From Saccharothrix sp. ALI-22-I (GTDB lineage Bacteria > Actinomycetota > Actinomycetes > Mycobacteriales > Pseudonocardiaceae), in assembly GCF_001984175.1 (NCBI RefSeq), contig NZ_MTQP01000069.1, positions 620,001-684,000 of the forward strand: 64,000 nt of DNA, given 5' to 3'. The notes under the pieces are model-generated. The model had not been told where the DNA came from and made no database searches. It saw only the letters and a list, made by a program, of their open reading frames with translations. Made by a program: the position numbers and the translations under genes. Shown one piece after another: positions 9,121 through 17,807 of this stretch. The number at the start of each line of letters is the position of its first letter. The first letter of the stretch is position 1.

Positions 9121-9981
9121 ATGCTCGATCCGGAATGCGTGCGCACCCTGCTGGCCGTCGTGGACGAGGGCACGTTCGACGCCGCCGCCAAAGCGCTGCA
9201 CGTCACGCCGTCGGCGGTGAGCCAGCGCATCAAGCTGCTGGAACAGCGCACCGGCCGCGTGCTGCTGGTGCGCTCCAAGCCCGCACGGCTCACCGACTCC
9301 GGCGCGGTGATCGCCCGGTACGGGCGCCAGCAGGCGCTGCTGGACCGGGACGCGCGGGAGGCACTGGGCCTGATCGAGGACCCGACCCCGATCCCGGTCG
9401 CCGTCAACGCCGACTCGCTGGGCACCTGGTTCCGCCGCGTGGTCAAGGAGCTGGCCACCGACGAGAGCCTGGTGCTGGCCGTGCGGCGGGACGACCAGGA
9501 CCACACCGCCGAACTCCTGCGCCAGGGCCTGGTCGTGGGCGCGGTGACCTCGTCGCCGCAACCGGTGCAGGGCTGCGTCGTCCGTCCACTGGGGAGCATC
9601 CGCTACCACGCCGTGGCCACCAAGCGGTTCACACAACGCTGGCTGACCGACGACCGCCCACTGCACGACGCGCCGGTCATCGTGTTCGACGAGAAGGACG
9701 ACCTCCAGGACCGCTTCTGCCGCGACCTCACCGGCCACAACGCCTCCACCCGCCGCCACCACCTACCCGACGGACACGTGTTCGAGGACGCCGTCGTCGC
9801 GGGCGCGGGCTGGGCACTGCTCACCGAGCACCAGATCGCCAGGCACCGCCGGCTCGTCCATTTGGCTCCGGAGAAGCCCGTGGACGTGCTGCTGTACTGG
9901 CAACAGTGGAAACTCGACTCACCCCCGCTGGCCCGCGTCGCCGACGCCGTCTTCCGCGCGGCTGCCGCTGAACTGCACTGA
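9121..9981 (+). CDS. LysR-family regulator of the ArgP/LysG type
   Basis: The protein has 286 residues. The N-terminal winged helix-turn-helix is clear (LDPECVRTLLAVVDEGTF, KALHVTPSAVSQRIKLLEQR). The effector domain includes VAVNADSLGTWFRRVV, GVVTSS-like VVGAVTSSPQPVQGC and APVIVFDEKDDLQ, all typical of ArgP/LysG activators that bind lysine or arginine. I chose ATG 9121; in-frame GTGs at 9112 and 9118 would add 1-3 residues. No Shine-Dalgarno precedes it, so a leaderless message is possible. It is divergent from the LysE exporter, its likely target. Confidence 0.92.
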   Translation: MLDPECVRTLLAVVDEGTFDAAAKALHVTPSAVSQRIKLLEQRTGRVLLVRSKPARLTDSGAVIARYGRQQALLDRDAREALGLIEDPTPIPVAVNADSLGTWFRRVVKELATDESLVLAVRRDDQDHTAELLRQGLVVGAVTSSPQPVQGCVVRPLGSIRYHAVATKRFTQRWLTDDRPLHDAPVIVFDEKDDLQDRFCRDLTGHNASTRRHHLPDGHVFEDAVVAGAGWALLTEHQIARHRRLVHLAPEKPVDVLLYWQQWKLDSPPLARVADAVFRAAAAELH

Positions 9982-10110
9982 GACAGTCTGTCGGGTACGC
10001 GGCCGTGGCCGAGGCGGTGTGGCACCTGCACGTGGCCGCGAGGTCACGGCGATCACGCCGCGACGCTGACGCCCACGCCTTCACCCATGCGCCGCCGCGC
10101 CGCGCAGCAG

Positions 10111-10863
10111 TCAGACGGCCTCCAGGACGAAGAACAGGAAGCACAGGAAGGCCCCGGAGGGGAACTTCGCAAGCTCGTCGGGGAAGAGTTCGCGGGCTTC
10201 CGGTGCCGGGTGCGGTTCACTGATGACGGCTGTGCGGAAGCCGGCTGCGGTGAAGGCGTCGGTCATCGCGTGCAGCGGCCGGTGCCAGTAGGTGAGCACG
10301 GCCTTCTGACCGTTGAAGGTGTACTCGTAGGACCCCTTGCTGGTCGCGAAGTAGTCGGCTTCGCGATGCTCCATTTTGAGGAGGATGGGGTGATTGACGA
10401 CCACGATCAGCCGGCCGCCGGGCTTCACCACGCGCCTCAACTCGGCCAGCGGTGCGGTCCAGTCCTCCAGGTAGTGCAGCACCAGCGCCGCGATGACATC
10501 GTCGAACGCGGCGTCGGGATACGGCAGCGGACCGGCTATGTCGGCGACCCGCAGGTCCGCGTCGTCACCGAGTCGCTGCCGGGCCAGCTCCACCATCTTG
10601 GTGCTGCGGTCGAAGCCGGTCACGACGGCGCCCCGGTCGCGCAGCGCCGCGAACAGGGGGCCTGCGCCGCAGCCGGCGTCGAGAATCCGGCGACCGGCCA
10701 CATCCCCTGCCAAGTCGAGGATCGCGGGCCGCGTGTAGTAGGCGTTGATGAGGCTGGTCTCGTTCTCGGCCGTGTACGCCTCGGCGAAGCCGTCGTAGTC
10801 GTTCTCCACGACCACGTCGACGGCTCCGGCAGACCTCTCGGGATTGGCGGGCATGTTCCCCAT
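10111..10863 (-). CDS. Class I SAM-dependent methyltransferase
   Basis: A 250-residue cytoplasmic Rossmann methyltransferase. Motif I is RILDAGCGAGPLFAALRDRG, followed by the acidic residue in VTGFDRSTKMVELA. The later motifs are DLRVADIAGPLPYPDAAFD, LVLHYLEDW and LRRVVKPGGRLIVVVNHP. The N-terminal EAYTAENETSLINAYYTRP segment is typical of UbiE/Tam-like small-molecule methyltransferases. The substrate is unknown. The start at 10863 gives MGNMPANP; the inner ATG at 10854 is an alternative. The gene stands alone, divergent from the phosphoesterase and convergent with the ArgP-like gene, with no operon partner to suggest a pathway. Confidence 0.93.
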   Translation of the reverse strand: MGNMPANPERSAGAVDVVVENDYDGFAEAYTAENETSLINAYYTRPAILDLAGDVAGRRILDAGCGAGPLFAALRDRGAVVTGFDRSTKMVELARQRLGDDADLRVADIAGPLPYPDAAFDDVIAALVLHYLEDWTAPLAELRRVVKPGGRLIVVVNHPILLKMEHREADYFATSKGSYEYTFNGQKAVLTYWHRPLHAMTDAFTAAGFRTAVISEPHPAPEARELFPDELAKFPSGAFLCFLFFVLEAV

Positions 10864-11031
10864 ACTGCCGAGTGATCAATCAGGGCACCAGGAGGTCATC
10901 GGGGTCGAGAGCCGGAGGCTCGATCAGACGTCCCGCTGCCGAAGTTTTCCCGAATGGCCGGCAGAGACCGGCATCGGAACCCGAGCACCTCTCGCGAGCC
11001 TTCTTCACCTGCACTGATCAAGGCGTGAGCG

Positions 11032-11053
11032 GTTCGTCGGTCGTTCATCCGGC
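11032..11053 (+). promoter_or_regulatory. PHO-box-like direct repeat upstream of phosphoesterase
   Basis: Two adjacent 11-base units, GTTCGTCGGTC and GTTCATCCGGC, stand in exact register about 90 bp before the secreted phosphoesterase start. They fit the direct-repeat pattern bound by PhoP in streptomycetes (GTTCAYYYRGG-like units). PhoP binding here is an inference from the match and the gene's role. Confidence 0.55.
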
Positions 11054-11140
11054 GGCTGCCCGGTCATCACCACGCAGTGTCTACGCCTGCCTACTGTCTG
11101 CGAGGCTCTGGTAGCCGCCATTCGAAGCGAAGGGTTTCGC

Positions 11141-12535
11141 ATGTCACGTCGCAGGGCTCCCCTGGCGGTGCTCGCCATCGGCGTCGTCACCGCCGCAACG
11201 CTCACCGTCATCGCCTCCTCCGGCCAGGTGCCGGCCGCCACGGCCGCCACCACCACGTTCACGGCGTCCGCCGACACCTACGTCGACAACTCCGCCACCG
11301 GCACGAACTACGGCACCTCCGGTCAGCTCGGCGTGGACAACTCGCCGATCAAGCGGATGTTCCTCAAGTTCACCGTCTCCGGTGTGTCCGGCACGGTCAG
11401 CGGCGTCAAGCTGCGCGTGCACACCGACGACGTGTCGGGCGCCGCCAGCCCGGCCGGCGGCTCGTTCCGGGCCATGACCGACACCACCTGGTCCGAGACC
11501 GGAGTGACCTGGAACAACCAGCCCGCCATCGACGGCGTCACCCTCGGCACGCTCGGCTCCGTCGTCCGCAACACCTGGTACGAGGTCGACGTGACCTCGC
11601 ACGTCAAGGCCAACGGCACGTTCAGCTTCGGCGTCACGTCGTCCAACTCCGACGGCAGCGACTACGACTCGCGGGAGACCGGCGCCACCGCGCCGCAACT
11701 CGTCGTCACCACCGGCACCACACCGACCACCACGACCACCCCGCCCAGCGGCGACCCCGTGCTGGTCGGCGCGGGCGACATCTCCAACTCCGGCTCCGGT
11801 GACAGCGCGACCGCCGCGCTGCTCGACAACATCCCCGGCACCGTCTTCACCACCGGCGACAACGTCTACAACGACGGCACCGCCGCGGAGTTCGCCAACT
11901 ACTACAACCCCACCTGGGGCAGGCACAAGGCACGCACGCGCCCCTCACCGGGCAACCACGACTACCACACCAGCGGCGCGACCGGGTACTACGACTACTT
12001 CGGCTCGCTCGCCGGACCGTCCGGTCAGGGCTACTACTCCTACGACCTGGGCAACTGGCACATCGTCTCGCTGAACTCCAACATCAGCATGGCCGCCGGC
12101 TCCGCGCAGGAGCAGTGGCTGCGCGCCGACCTGGCCGCGAGCGGCAAGCCGTGCACGGCGGCGTACTGGCACCACCCCCTGTTCACCTCCGGCGCCAACC
12201 ACGCGCCGTCCACGTCCACGCGCCCGCTGTTCCAGGCGCTGTACGACAACAACGCCGACGTGGTCCTGTTCGGCCACAACCACCACTACGAGCGGTTCGC
12301 GCCGCAGAACCCCAGCGGCGGACTGGACACCACGCGCGGCATCCGCACGTTCGTCGCGGGCATGGGCGGTGCCAGCCACTACAGCTTCGGCACCATCCGC
12401 GCCAACAGCGAGGTCCGCAACAGCGACACCTACGGCGTGCTGAAGCTGACCCTGCACAGCAACAGCTTCGACTGGCAGTTCGTGCCCGAGGCGGGCAAGA
12501 CCTTCACCGACAGCGGCACCACCGCCTGTCACTGA
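11141..12535 (+). CDS. Secreted metallophosphoesterase with N-terminal DNRLRE (CBM96-like) domain
   Basis: The 464-residue exported protein has a signal peptide ending near PAATAA. A beta-sandwich DNRLRE domain (residues about 35-190) has the hallmarks FTASADTYVDNSATGTNYGT, RMFLKFTVSGV and WSETGVTWNNQPA. A Thr/Pro linker (TTPTTTTTPPSG) leads to a calcineurin-like phosphoesterase domain. Metal-site motifs are VGAGDISN, FTTGDNVYNDG, SPGNHDYHTSGA, WHHPLF and FGHNHHYERF. It probably hydrolyses phosphoesters at the cell surface. A PHO-box-like repeat upstream fits induction under phosphate starvation. With PhoD it is the second exported phosphatase within 6 kb. A strong hairpin follows the stop. 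Confidence 0.94.
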   Translation: MSRRRAPLAVLAIGVVTAATLTVIASSGQVPAATAATTTFTASADTYVDNSATGTNYGTSGQLGVDNSPIKRMFLKFTVSGVSGTVSGVKLRVHTDDVSGAASPAGGSFRAMTDTTWSETGVTWNNQPAIDGVTLGTLGSVVRNTWYEVDVTSHVKANGTFSFGVTSSNSDGSDYDSRETGATAPQLVVTTGTTPTTTTTPPSGDPVLVGAGDISNSGSGDSATAALLDNIPGTVFTTGDNVYNDGTAAEFANYYNPTWGRHKARTRPSPGNHDYHTSGATGYYDYFGSLAGPSGQGYYSYDLGNWHIVSLNSNISMAAGSAQEQWLRADLAASGKPCTAAYWHHPLFTSGANHAPSTSTRPLFQALYDNNADVVLFGHNHHYERFAPQNPSGGLDTTRGIRTFVAGMGGASHYSFGTIRANSEVRNSDTYGVLKLTLHSNSFDWQFVPEAGKTFTDSGTTACH

Positions 12536-12545
12536 CCCGAAGGCA

Positions 12546-12577
12546 GCCGCACCCGGCCCTCACCGGCCGGGTGCGGC
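12546..12577 (+). terminator. Hairpin terminator after phosphoesterase gene
   Basis: A perfect 13-bp stem (GCCGCACCCGGCC, 12546-12558; complement 12565-12577) with a 6-base loop lies 10 bp after the phosphoesterase stop and before the MFS gene. Confidence 0.85.
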
Positions 12578-12598
12578 GCCCCGCCACGGAGGTGTGCC

Positions 12599-13825
12599 GT
12601 GTACCTGTCCACGATCACCCGCACCAAGACCGAAGGTCCGAGAACGGCCCGCTGGAAAGGTCTCAGCGCCAACGTCTTCGCGCTCGGTGCGGTCAGCCTG
12701 GTCACCGACATCTCGTCCGAGATGGTCACCGCCGTCCTGCCGCTCTACCTCGTCATCGGACTCCAGCTCAGCCCCGCCGCCTACGGCGTCATCGACGGCG
12801 TCTACACCGGCGCCACCACCCTGCTGCGGCTGGTCGGCGGCTACCTCGCCGACCGGACCAGCAAGCGCAAGACCGTGGCCGGGTTCGGTTACGCCATGTC
12901 GGCCGTCGCCAAGGTCGGGCTCCTGCTGGCCGGCAGCTCCACCGCCGCACTCGGCGCGGTGATCACCCTCGACCGGGCCGGCAAGGGACTGCGCACCGCA
13001 CCGCGTGACGCCCTGATCACGTTGTCCACGCCTTCGGGTGACCTCGGACGGGCGTTCGGCGTGCACCGGGCGATGGACGGCGTGGGCGCGTTCGCCGGTC
13101 CGCTCGTCGCGCTGGCCGTGCTGGCCGCCGCCGGGCAGTCGTTCGACTCGGTGTTCATGACCAGCTTCTGCATCGCCGCGCTCGGTGTGGTGATCCTCGT
13201 GCTGTTCGTGCGCGACCACCGTTCACCGGTACCGGCGAAACCCGTGCGGGTGAAGGCGATCGGCGGGCTGTGGAAGGACGCGGGCGTGCGGCGGGTCGTG
13301 CTCGCCGCGTCACTGCTGGGGTTGGCCACGATCGGCGACGGGTTCGTGTACTTGCTGCTGCAGAAACGGGAGGGCCTGGCCATCGGCTGGTTCCCGCTGC
13401 TGGCCGTCGGCACCAGCCTGGTGTACCTGCTGCTGGCCGCGCCGCTCGGGGCGTTGGCGGACCGCGTGGGCAGGCTGCCGGTGATGCTGGGCGGGTACGT
13501 GGCGCTGGGCGCGGTGTACCTGCTGCTGTTCGGGCCGCTGGGCGGGTGGCCGCTGGTCGTCGTCGTGGTCGCGCTGTACGGGGTGTTCTACGCGGCCACT
13601 GACGGGGTGCTGATGGCGTTGGCCGGGCCGCTGTTGCCGGAGCGGTTGCGCACGACCGGTATCGCGTTGATCCAAAGTGGACAGGCCCTGGCGTACCTCG
13701 GCTCGTCCGTGCTGTTCGGCCTGGCCTGGCAGTTCTGGGGCCCGGAGGCCGCCACCCGATTGGCCGCCGCGGGCGTCGCGCTCACGTTGGCCGCCACCGT
13801 CGCACTCCTGGGACGCCGCTCATGA
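12599..13825 (+). CDS. MFS transporter
   Basis: A 408-residue membrane protein with about 12 hydrophobic segments in two halves. The N-terminal half shows LVTDISSEMVTAVLPLYL and the MFS loop motif GGYLADRTSKRKTV after the second segment. RAGKGLRTAPRDALI follows and is typical of the subfamily of putative drug/metabolite MFS carriers related to YfcJ/bicyclomycin-type permeases. The second half repeats the loop signature as LGALADRVGRLPVM. GTG 12599 follows GGAGG. The stop overlaps the next ATG (ATGA), so it is co-translated with a TolB-like protein. The substrate is unknown; export of a small molecule is likely. Confidence 0.92.
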   Translation: MYLSTITRTKTEGPRTARWKGLSANVFALGAVSLVTDISSEMVTAVLPLYLVIGLQLSPAAYGVIDGVYTGATTLLRLVGGYLADRTSKRKTVAGFGYAMSAVAKVGLLLAGSSTAALGAVITLDRAGKGLRTAPRDALITLSTPSGDLGRAFGVHRAMDGVGAFAGPLVALAVLAAAGQSFDSVFMTSFCIAALGVVILVLFVRDHRSPVPAKPVRVKAIGGLWKDAGVRRVVLAASLLGLATIGDGFVYLLLQKREGLAIGWFPLLAVGTSLVYLLLAAPLGALADRVGRLPVMLGGYVALGAVYLLLFGPLGGWPLVVVVVALYGVFYAATDGVLMALAGPLLPERLRTTGIALIQSGQALAYLGSSVLFGLAWQFWGPEAATRLAAAGVALTLAATVALLGRRS

Positions 13826-14781
13826 CCACCCGCACCCGTCTGCTGATCACCGCGCTGGCCGCCGTACTGCTCGCCGTCTTCGCGGTCGGCTACACGGCGC
13901 TGTCCACGTCCAAGCAGCCCGACGCCATCACTTCCTCCACCGTCAGCGGGCCGCGGTTGATGGTCCTGGGCAACGGCAGACTGTCCACGGTGCCCCGTTC
14001 CGATCCCAGCGGACCGCGCGAGGTCACCGAACAGCGCTGCGACCGCGCATACACCGCCGCCGGGACCACGTCCTGCCTGCGTCCGGTGGGCGCGTTCAAG
14101 GCCGGTGAGCTGGCCGTGTTGGACTCCGGACTGCGCGAGGTGCGGACCGTGCCGCTGACCGGCTTCCCGAACCGCACACGGGTGTCACCGAGCGGCCGGA
14201 TGGTGGCGTGGACCCTGTTCGTCGACGGCCACTCCTACGCGGCCAACGGCTTCTCCACCAGCACCGGCATCCTGGACACGAAAGCCGACACCCTCGTCAC
14301 CTCGCTGGAGGAGTTCACCGCCACCGTGGACGGCGAGGTGGTCACCGCCGTGGACCGCAACTTCTGGGGCGTGACCTTCACGGCGGACGACAACCGCTTC
14401 TACGCCACCATGTCCACCGGCACCCACCGCTACCTGATGGAAGGCGATTTCGCGGACCGCACACTGCGGTCGATCGCGGACAACGTGGAATGCCCATCGC
14501 TGTCGCCCGACGGAAAGCGCATCGCGTACAAGGCGGCGGTCAACCGCGATCCGCAGCAAGGCTGGCGACTGTCTACAATGGATCTCGGCACCAGGGTGAT
14601 CACCCCGCTGGCCGAGACGCGCAGCGTGGACGACCAGCCGACGTGGCTCGACCAGGACACCATCGGCTACGGCATGCAGCGCAGCGACGGCCTGAACGAC
14701 GTCTGGGCCGTGCCCGCCGATGGCACCGGCACCCCGGCCGTCCTCGTCCCGGAAGCCAACTCGCCCGCACCGATTGGGTGA
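13822..14781 (+). CDS. Membrane-anchored TolB-like (PD40) beta-propeller protein
   Basis: The protein has 319 residues. One N-terminal hydrophobic segment (LLITALAAVLLAVFAVGYTA) acts as an uncleaved anchor or signal. The rest is rich in WD40/PD40-like strands: TRVSPSGRMVAWTL, CPSLSPDGKRIAYKAA, WRLSTMDLGTRVITPL and DDQPTWLDQDTIGYGM. Such folds bind ligands or proteins and lack a conserved active site. It overlaps the MFS gene by 4 bp and probably forms a two-gene operon with it, perhaps as an extracytoplasmic accessory. Function is unknown. Confidence 0.82.
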   Translation: MTTRTRLLITALAAVLLAVFAVGYTALSTSKQPDAITSSTVSGPRLMVLGNGRLSTVPRSDPSGPREVTEQRCDRAYTAAGTTSCLRPVGAFKAGELAVLDSGLREVRTVPLTGFPNRTRVSPSGRMVAWTLFVDGHSYAANGFSTSTGILDTKADTLVTSLEEFTATVDGEVVTAVDRNFWGVTFTADDNRFYATMSTGTHRYLMEGDFADRTLRSIADNVECPSLSPDGKRIAYKAAVNRDPQQGWRLSTMDLGTRVITPLAETRSVDDQPTWLDQDTIGYGMQRSDGLNDVWAVPADGTGTPAVLVPEANSPAPIG

Positions 14782-14799
14782 TTTTTGTCTACACTGAAG

Positions 14800-14814
14800 T
14801 GATAGTGATTATCA
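14800..14814. promoter_or_regulatory. Zur/Fur-like operator
   Basis: TGATAGTGATTATCA is a 15-base imperfect palindrome (TGATA-N5-TATCA) in an AT-rich pocket of a GC-rich genome. It is close to actinobacterial Zur sites of the TGAAAATGATTTTCA kind. It lies 140 bp upstream of the HAF-repeat gene and 19 bp after the TolB-like stop. A TTGTCT at 14785-14790 could be a -35, with the box covering the -10. Confidence 0.5.
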
Positions 14815-14953
14815 ACTCAGCGTGACGACTTGTGCCCTTGATCGCTGGTTCGGGTGAACATTCGGCCCTCGTTAAAACTGGTTCCCGCGGCGGACGGCCG
14901 CTGCCAGGCTTGCGGTTCGGACGGTGAAATCCGCGCGAGGAAAGGCGATCCCC

Positions 14954-15967
14954 TTGTCGAACCGACGAAACAGACAGCTGCTCGCCACGGCCGTGCTCGG
15001 CATGGCGATGGGGCTGGCGCTACCCGCCGGCCAGGCCGGTGCGGTGGAAGCGGCGGCCTGCACCTGGCTGAAGACCGCGTGGAACCTGCCGACCGGCATC
15101 GACGCGGGCACGATCTCCGGCTACGACGGCCGCCGGTACGCGGTCGGCGTCACCGGGAAGCGGCGGCTGTCGGGCGGCATGGCCGATCCGCGCGGAACGC
15201 TGTGGGACAACGGGAAGGTCGCGCTGCGGCTGACCGGCGAAACGCCCCACCTCCGCGACGTGAACGCCGCCGGGCTGATCGTCGGCGACGACATCGTCAA
15301 CGGCGAGTTCGTCGGCGTCACCGTCGGTCGCGACGGCAGCACCACCGTGCTGCCGGGCAACCCCGCGTGGGAGGGTTACTCGGCCGACCTGGTCAACAAC
15401 GCCGGTGACATCGTCGGTTCGTCCACCACCGGCTTCCGGCACACCGTGGTGGTGTGGCCGGCGAGCGCGCCGGGCACCTACCGCGAGCTGCCCACACCGG
15501 ACGTCGACTACCTCAGCCTCACCGACGTCGACGAGCAGGGCCGGATCGTCGCTCAGACCGACTCGGGCTCGGGCGGCGGCTTCGTGTGGGACACCGACGG
15601 CCAGTGGCGGGCGCTCGCCGCGCAGGGCACCGGCGGCTACGGCACCCCGTGGGCCATCCGAAACGGCCGTGTCGTGGGCGGGATGAACAACGACACCAGC
15701 TACGCCGCCGCCGAGTGGAACGCACGGGGCACCCTGATCCGCACCATCCGCGACGGCGCGGTCAACGCGGTGGCCATCGGCGGCAACGGCACCGTCGGCG
15801 GCAACCGCTTCGTGGGCTCGGGCCAGCGGGCGGTCCTCTGGCGTGACGGCGCGGTCGTCGACCCGCTGACCACCGTCTCGGCCGCGTTCCGGCTGGTGGG
15901 GATCAGCGACGACGAAACCACCCTGGTCGGCCACGAGGGTGGACCCGCGCAGTACCGCTGCTCCTGA
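14954..15967 (+). CDS. Secreted HAF-repeat-like protein
   Basis: A secreted protein of 337 residues from the chosen TTG. I prefer TTG 14954 because GAGGAAAGG lies 9 bases upstream and the protein then begins directly with a signal peptide (RRNRQLLATAVLGMAMG, cleaved near GQAGA). GTG 14924 would add 10 residues and has no ribosome site. The mature part has repeated HAF-type strands about a phrase or instruction: LRDVNAAGLIVGDDIVNGEF, LVNNAGDIVGSSTTGFRHT, LTDVDEQGRIVAQTDSGSGG, AVAIGGNGTVGG and LVGISDDETTLVGHEGG. These suggest a propeller-like fold of unknown role. A Zur-like box upstream hints at metal control. A strong convergent terminator follows. Confidence 0.8.
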   Translation: MSNRRNRQLLATAVLGMAMGLALPAGQAGAVEAAACTWLKTAWNLPTGIDAGTISGYDGRRYAVGVTGKRRLSGGMADPRGTLWDNGKVALRLTGETPHLRDVNAAGLIVGDDIVNGEFVGVTVGRDGSTTVLPGNPAWEGYSADLVNNAGDIVGSSTTGFRHTVVVWPASAPGTYRELPTPDVDYLSLTDVDEQGRIVAQTDSGSGGGFVWDTDGQWRALAAQGTGGYGTPWAIRNGRVVGGMNNDTSYAAAEWNARGTLIRTIRDGAVNAVAIGGNGTVGGNRFVGSGQRAVLWRDGAVVDPLTTVSAAFRLVGISDDETTLVGHEGGPAQYRCS

Positions 15968-15989
15968 CGCCCCCCGGCGGCAAGTAATT

Positions 15990-16029
15990 GGCCGGTCGTC
16001 ACGGCTCTCCCAACACGTGACGACCGGCC
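15990..16029. terminator. Bidirectional hairpin terminator
   Basis: A perfect 13-bp stem (GGCCGGTCGTCAC at 15990-16002, complement 16017-16029) with a 14-base loop separates the convergent HAF-repeat gene and ABC permease gene. Confidence 0.85.
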
Positions 16030-16047
16030 TCTGCAACCGCTCGGCGC

Positions 16048-16875
16048 CTACTTCACTCCGCCTGCGGTCAAGCCTGCGATGATCCTCCGCTGGAACAACA
16101 GCACCATGACGACCAGCGGAACCGTCACGATCACACCGGCGGCCATCTGAGTGCCGAACGGCTGATCGAAACCATACGCCCCGGTGAACCGGGAGATCGC
16201 GACGGTCGCCGTTTGCATGCTGCTGTCGTTGACCATGGACAGGGCGATGATGAACTCGTTCCACGCCGCGATGAACGTGATGATCGCGGTGGTGAAGATA
16301 CCCGGCGCCGCCAACGGCAGGATCACCTTGCGAAACGCCTGGCCACGGGTGCAGCCGTCGATCATGGCCGCCTGCTCCAGCTCCTCCGGCATCTGCCGGA
16401 AGAACGCGGTCAGGTTCCACACCGCCAGCGGCAGCGCGAACGACAGGCTGGGCACGATCATCGACTGGTAGGTGTTGATCCAGCCGATGTCGGTGAACAG
16501 CGCCAGCAGCGGCACCAGCAGCGAGATGCCGGGGAACATCGAGGTGGCGATGATCAGCGCCGCGACCGCGTTCTTGAACCGGAAGTGCAACCTCGCCAGC
16601 GCGTACGCCGCCGACACACCGATGATCAGCGTCAACACCGTGGTGGTACCCGCGACGACCAGGCTGTTGAGCAGCGACCGGCCGAACCCCACCCCGGGCG
16701 AGAACACCGCCGTCATGTTGTCCAGCGAGAACGGCGCCGGCAGCGGCGTGAGCTCGAACTGGTCGGACGGCCGGCGGAACGCCGACACCGCCATCCAGTA
16801 GAACGGCGCCAGGCAGTAGACCAGGATCAGCCCCAGCCCGCCGAACGTCAGCACCCGCCTCAGCTGCGTGTTCAT
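16048..16875 (-). CDS. Carbohydrate ABC transporter permease (MalG type)
   Basis: The 275-residue inner-membrane protein has six hydrophobic segments. The CUT1 EAA-loop sits near residue 185-200: [20 protein letters not shown] followed by [10 protein letters not shown]. The C-terminal part ([34 protein letters not shown], ending GGVK) is typical of MalG/SugB-like subunits. ATG 16875 overlaps the stop of the preceding permease (ATGA). It pairs with that permease and the lipoprotein upstream to import an oligosaccharide. No ATPase gene is nearby, so a shared MsiK-like ATPase is expected. Confidence 0.95.
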   Translation of the reverse strand: MNTQLRRVLTFGGLGLILVYCLAPFYWMAVSAFRRPSDQFELTPLPAPFSLDNMTAVFSPGVGFGRSLLNSLVVAGTTTVLTLIIGVSAAYALARLHFRFKNAVAALIIATSMFPGISLLVPLLALFTDIGWINTYQSMIVPSLSFALPLAVWNLTAFFRQMPEELEQAAMIDGCTRGQAFRKVILPLAAPGIFTTAIITFIAAWNEFIIALSMVNDSSMQTATVAISRFTGAYGFDQPFGTQMAAGVIVTVPLVVMVLLFQRRIIAGLTAGGVK

Positions 16876-17807
16876 CGTTTGGCCGCCCTTTCCCGAGCGG
16901 CGCCGATGACGTCCGCACCCAGCAACCGCACGAACACCAAGGCGGTGACGGCCACGTAGACGAACAGTAGCGTCGCGTACGCGGCGGCGGGCCCGAACCG
17001 CAGACTCGCCGCCTCCTCGAAGGCCAACATGGACAACGTCTCCGCCGACGCCTTGCGGGGGCCGATGAGCACGTACGGCAGGTCGAACATCCGCAGCGCG
17101 TCGAGCACCCGGAACAGCACGGCCACCAGCAACGCGGGCTTGACCAGCGGCAACGTGATCCGCCAGAACTGCCGCCACGGCGACGCCCCGTCGACCCGGG
17201 CCGCCTCGTAGACGTCGTTCGGGATGATCTGGAGGCCGGCCAGCACCAGCAGACCGACGAACGGCGCCGTCTTCCAGACGTCCGCCAGGATGATCGCGAA
17301 CTTCGCCTGCCAGCCCTCGGTGGTCCACAGGACCTGCTGGCCGATGATCGAGTTGGCCACGCCGTCGGCCTGGAAGATCCACCGCCACAACAGCGCGGAC
17401 ACCGCCGTCGGCACCGCCCACGGCACCAGGATGCTGGCCCGCACCACACCACGCCAGCACAGCGCGTGGTGCATGACCAGCGCCATGCCGACACCGATCA
17501 CCACTTCCAGGGAGACCGTGATGACGGTGAACACCGTGGTGTTGCTGAAGGCGTTCCAGAACCGCACCGCCGACTCGCCCGCGAAGACCGAGGCGTAGTT
17601 GTCCACACCGACGAACCGCGCGCCCTCCACGACGAAACCGCTCTCGTCGAGGTCCGTGCCCTCCCTGAACACCGACTCGCGCAGCGCCGCCACCAGCGGG
17701 TACCCGACCACCAGGGCGAGCACCACGAACGTCGGTGACAGCAGCGCCACGGCGAGTCGCCCCGCGCCCGAGGTAGCACCCCGGGCGCGGCGGGCGACTA
17801 CCGTCAC
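16872..17807 (-). CDS. Carbohydrate ABC transporter permease (MalF type)
   Basis: The 311-residue membrane protein has about six hydrophobic segments. It carries [19 protein letters not shown] near the N-terminus, a periplasmic loop, then [20 protein letters not shown] and the EAA-type loop [20 protein letters not shown] followed by [10 protein letters not shown]. These are the features of CUT1 MalF/SugA-like subunits. It overlaps both neighbours by 4 bp (binding protein upstream, second permease downstream), giving a translationally coupled transporter operon headed by a LacI gene. Confidence 0.95.
   Translation of the reverse strand: MTVVARRARGATSGAGRLAVALLSPTFVVLALVVGYPLVAALRESVFREGTDLDESGFVVEGARFVGVDNYASVFAGESAVRFWNAFSNTTVFTVITVSLEVVIGVGMALVMHHALCWRGVVRASILVPWAVPTAVSALLWRWIFQADGVANSIIGQQVLWTTEGWQAKFAIILADVWKTAPFVGLLVLAGLQIIPNDVYEAARVDGASPWRQFWRITLPLVKPALLVAVLFRVLDALRMFDLPYVLIGPRKASAETLSMLAFEEAASLRFGPAAAYATLLFVYVAVTALVFVRLLGADVIGAARERAAKR

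Noticed and set aside
10864-11140. Small gene between methyltransferase and phosphoesterase
   Set aside because: The only frame (80 codons) is Arg/Ser-rich and overlaps the PHO-like repeat; no support.
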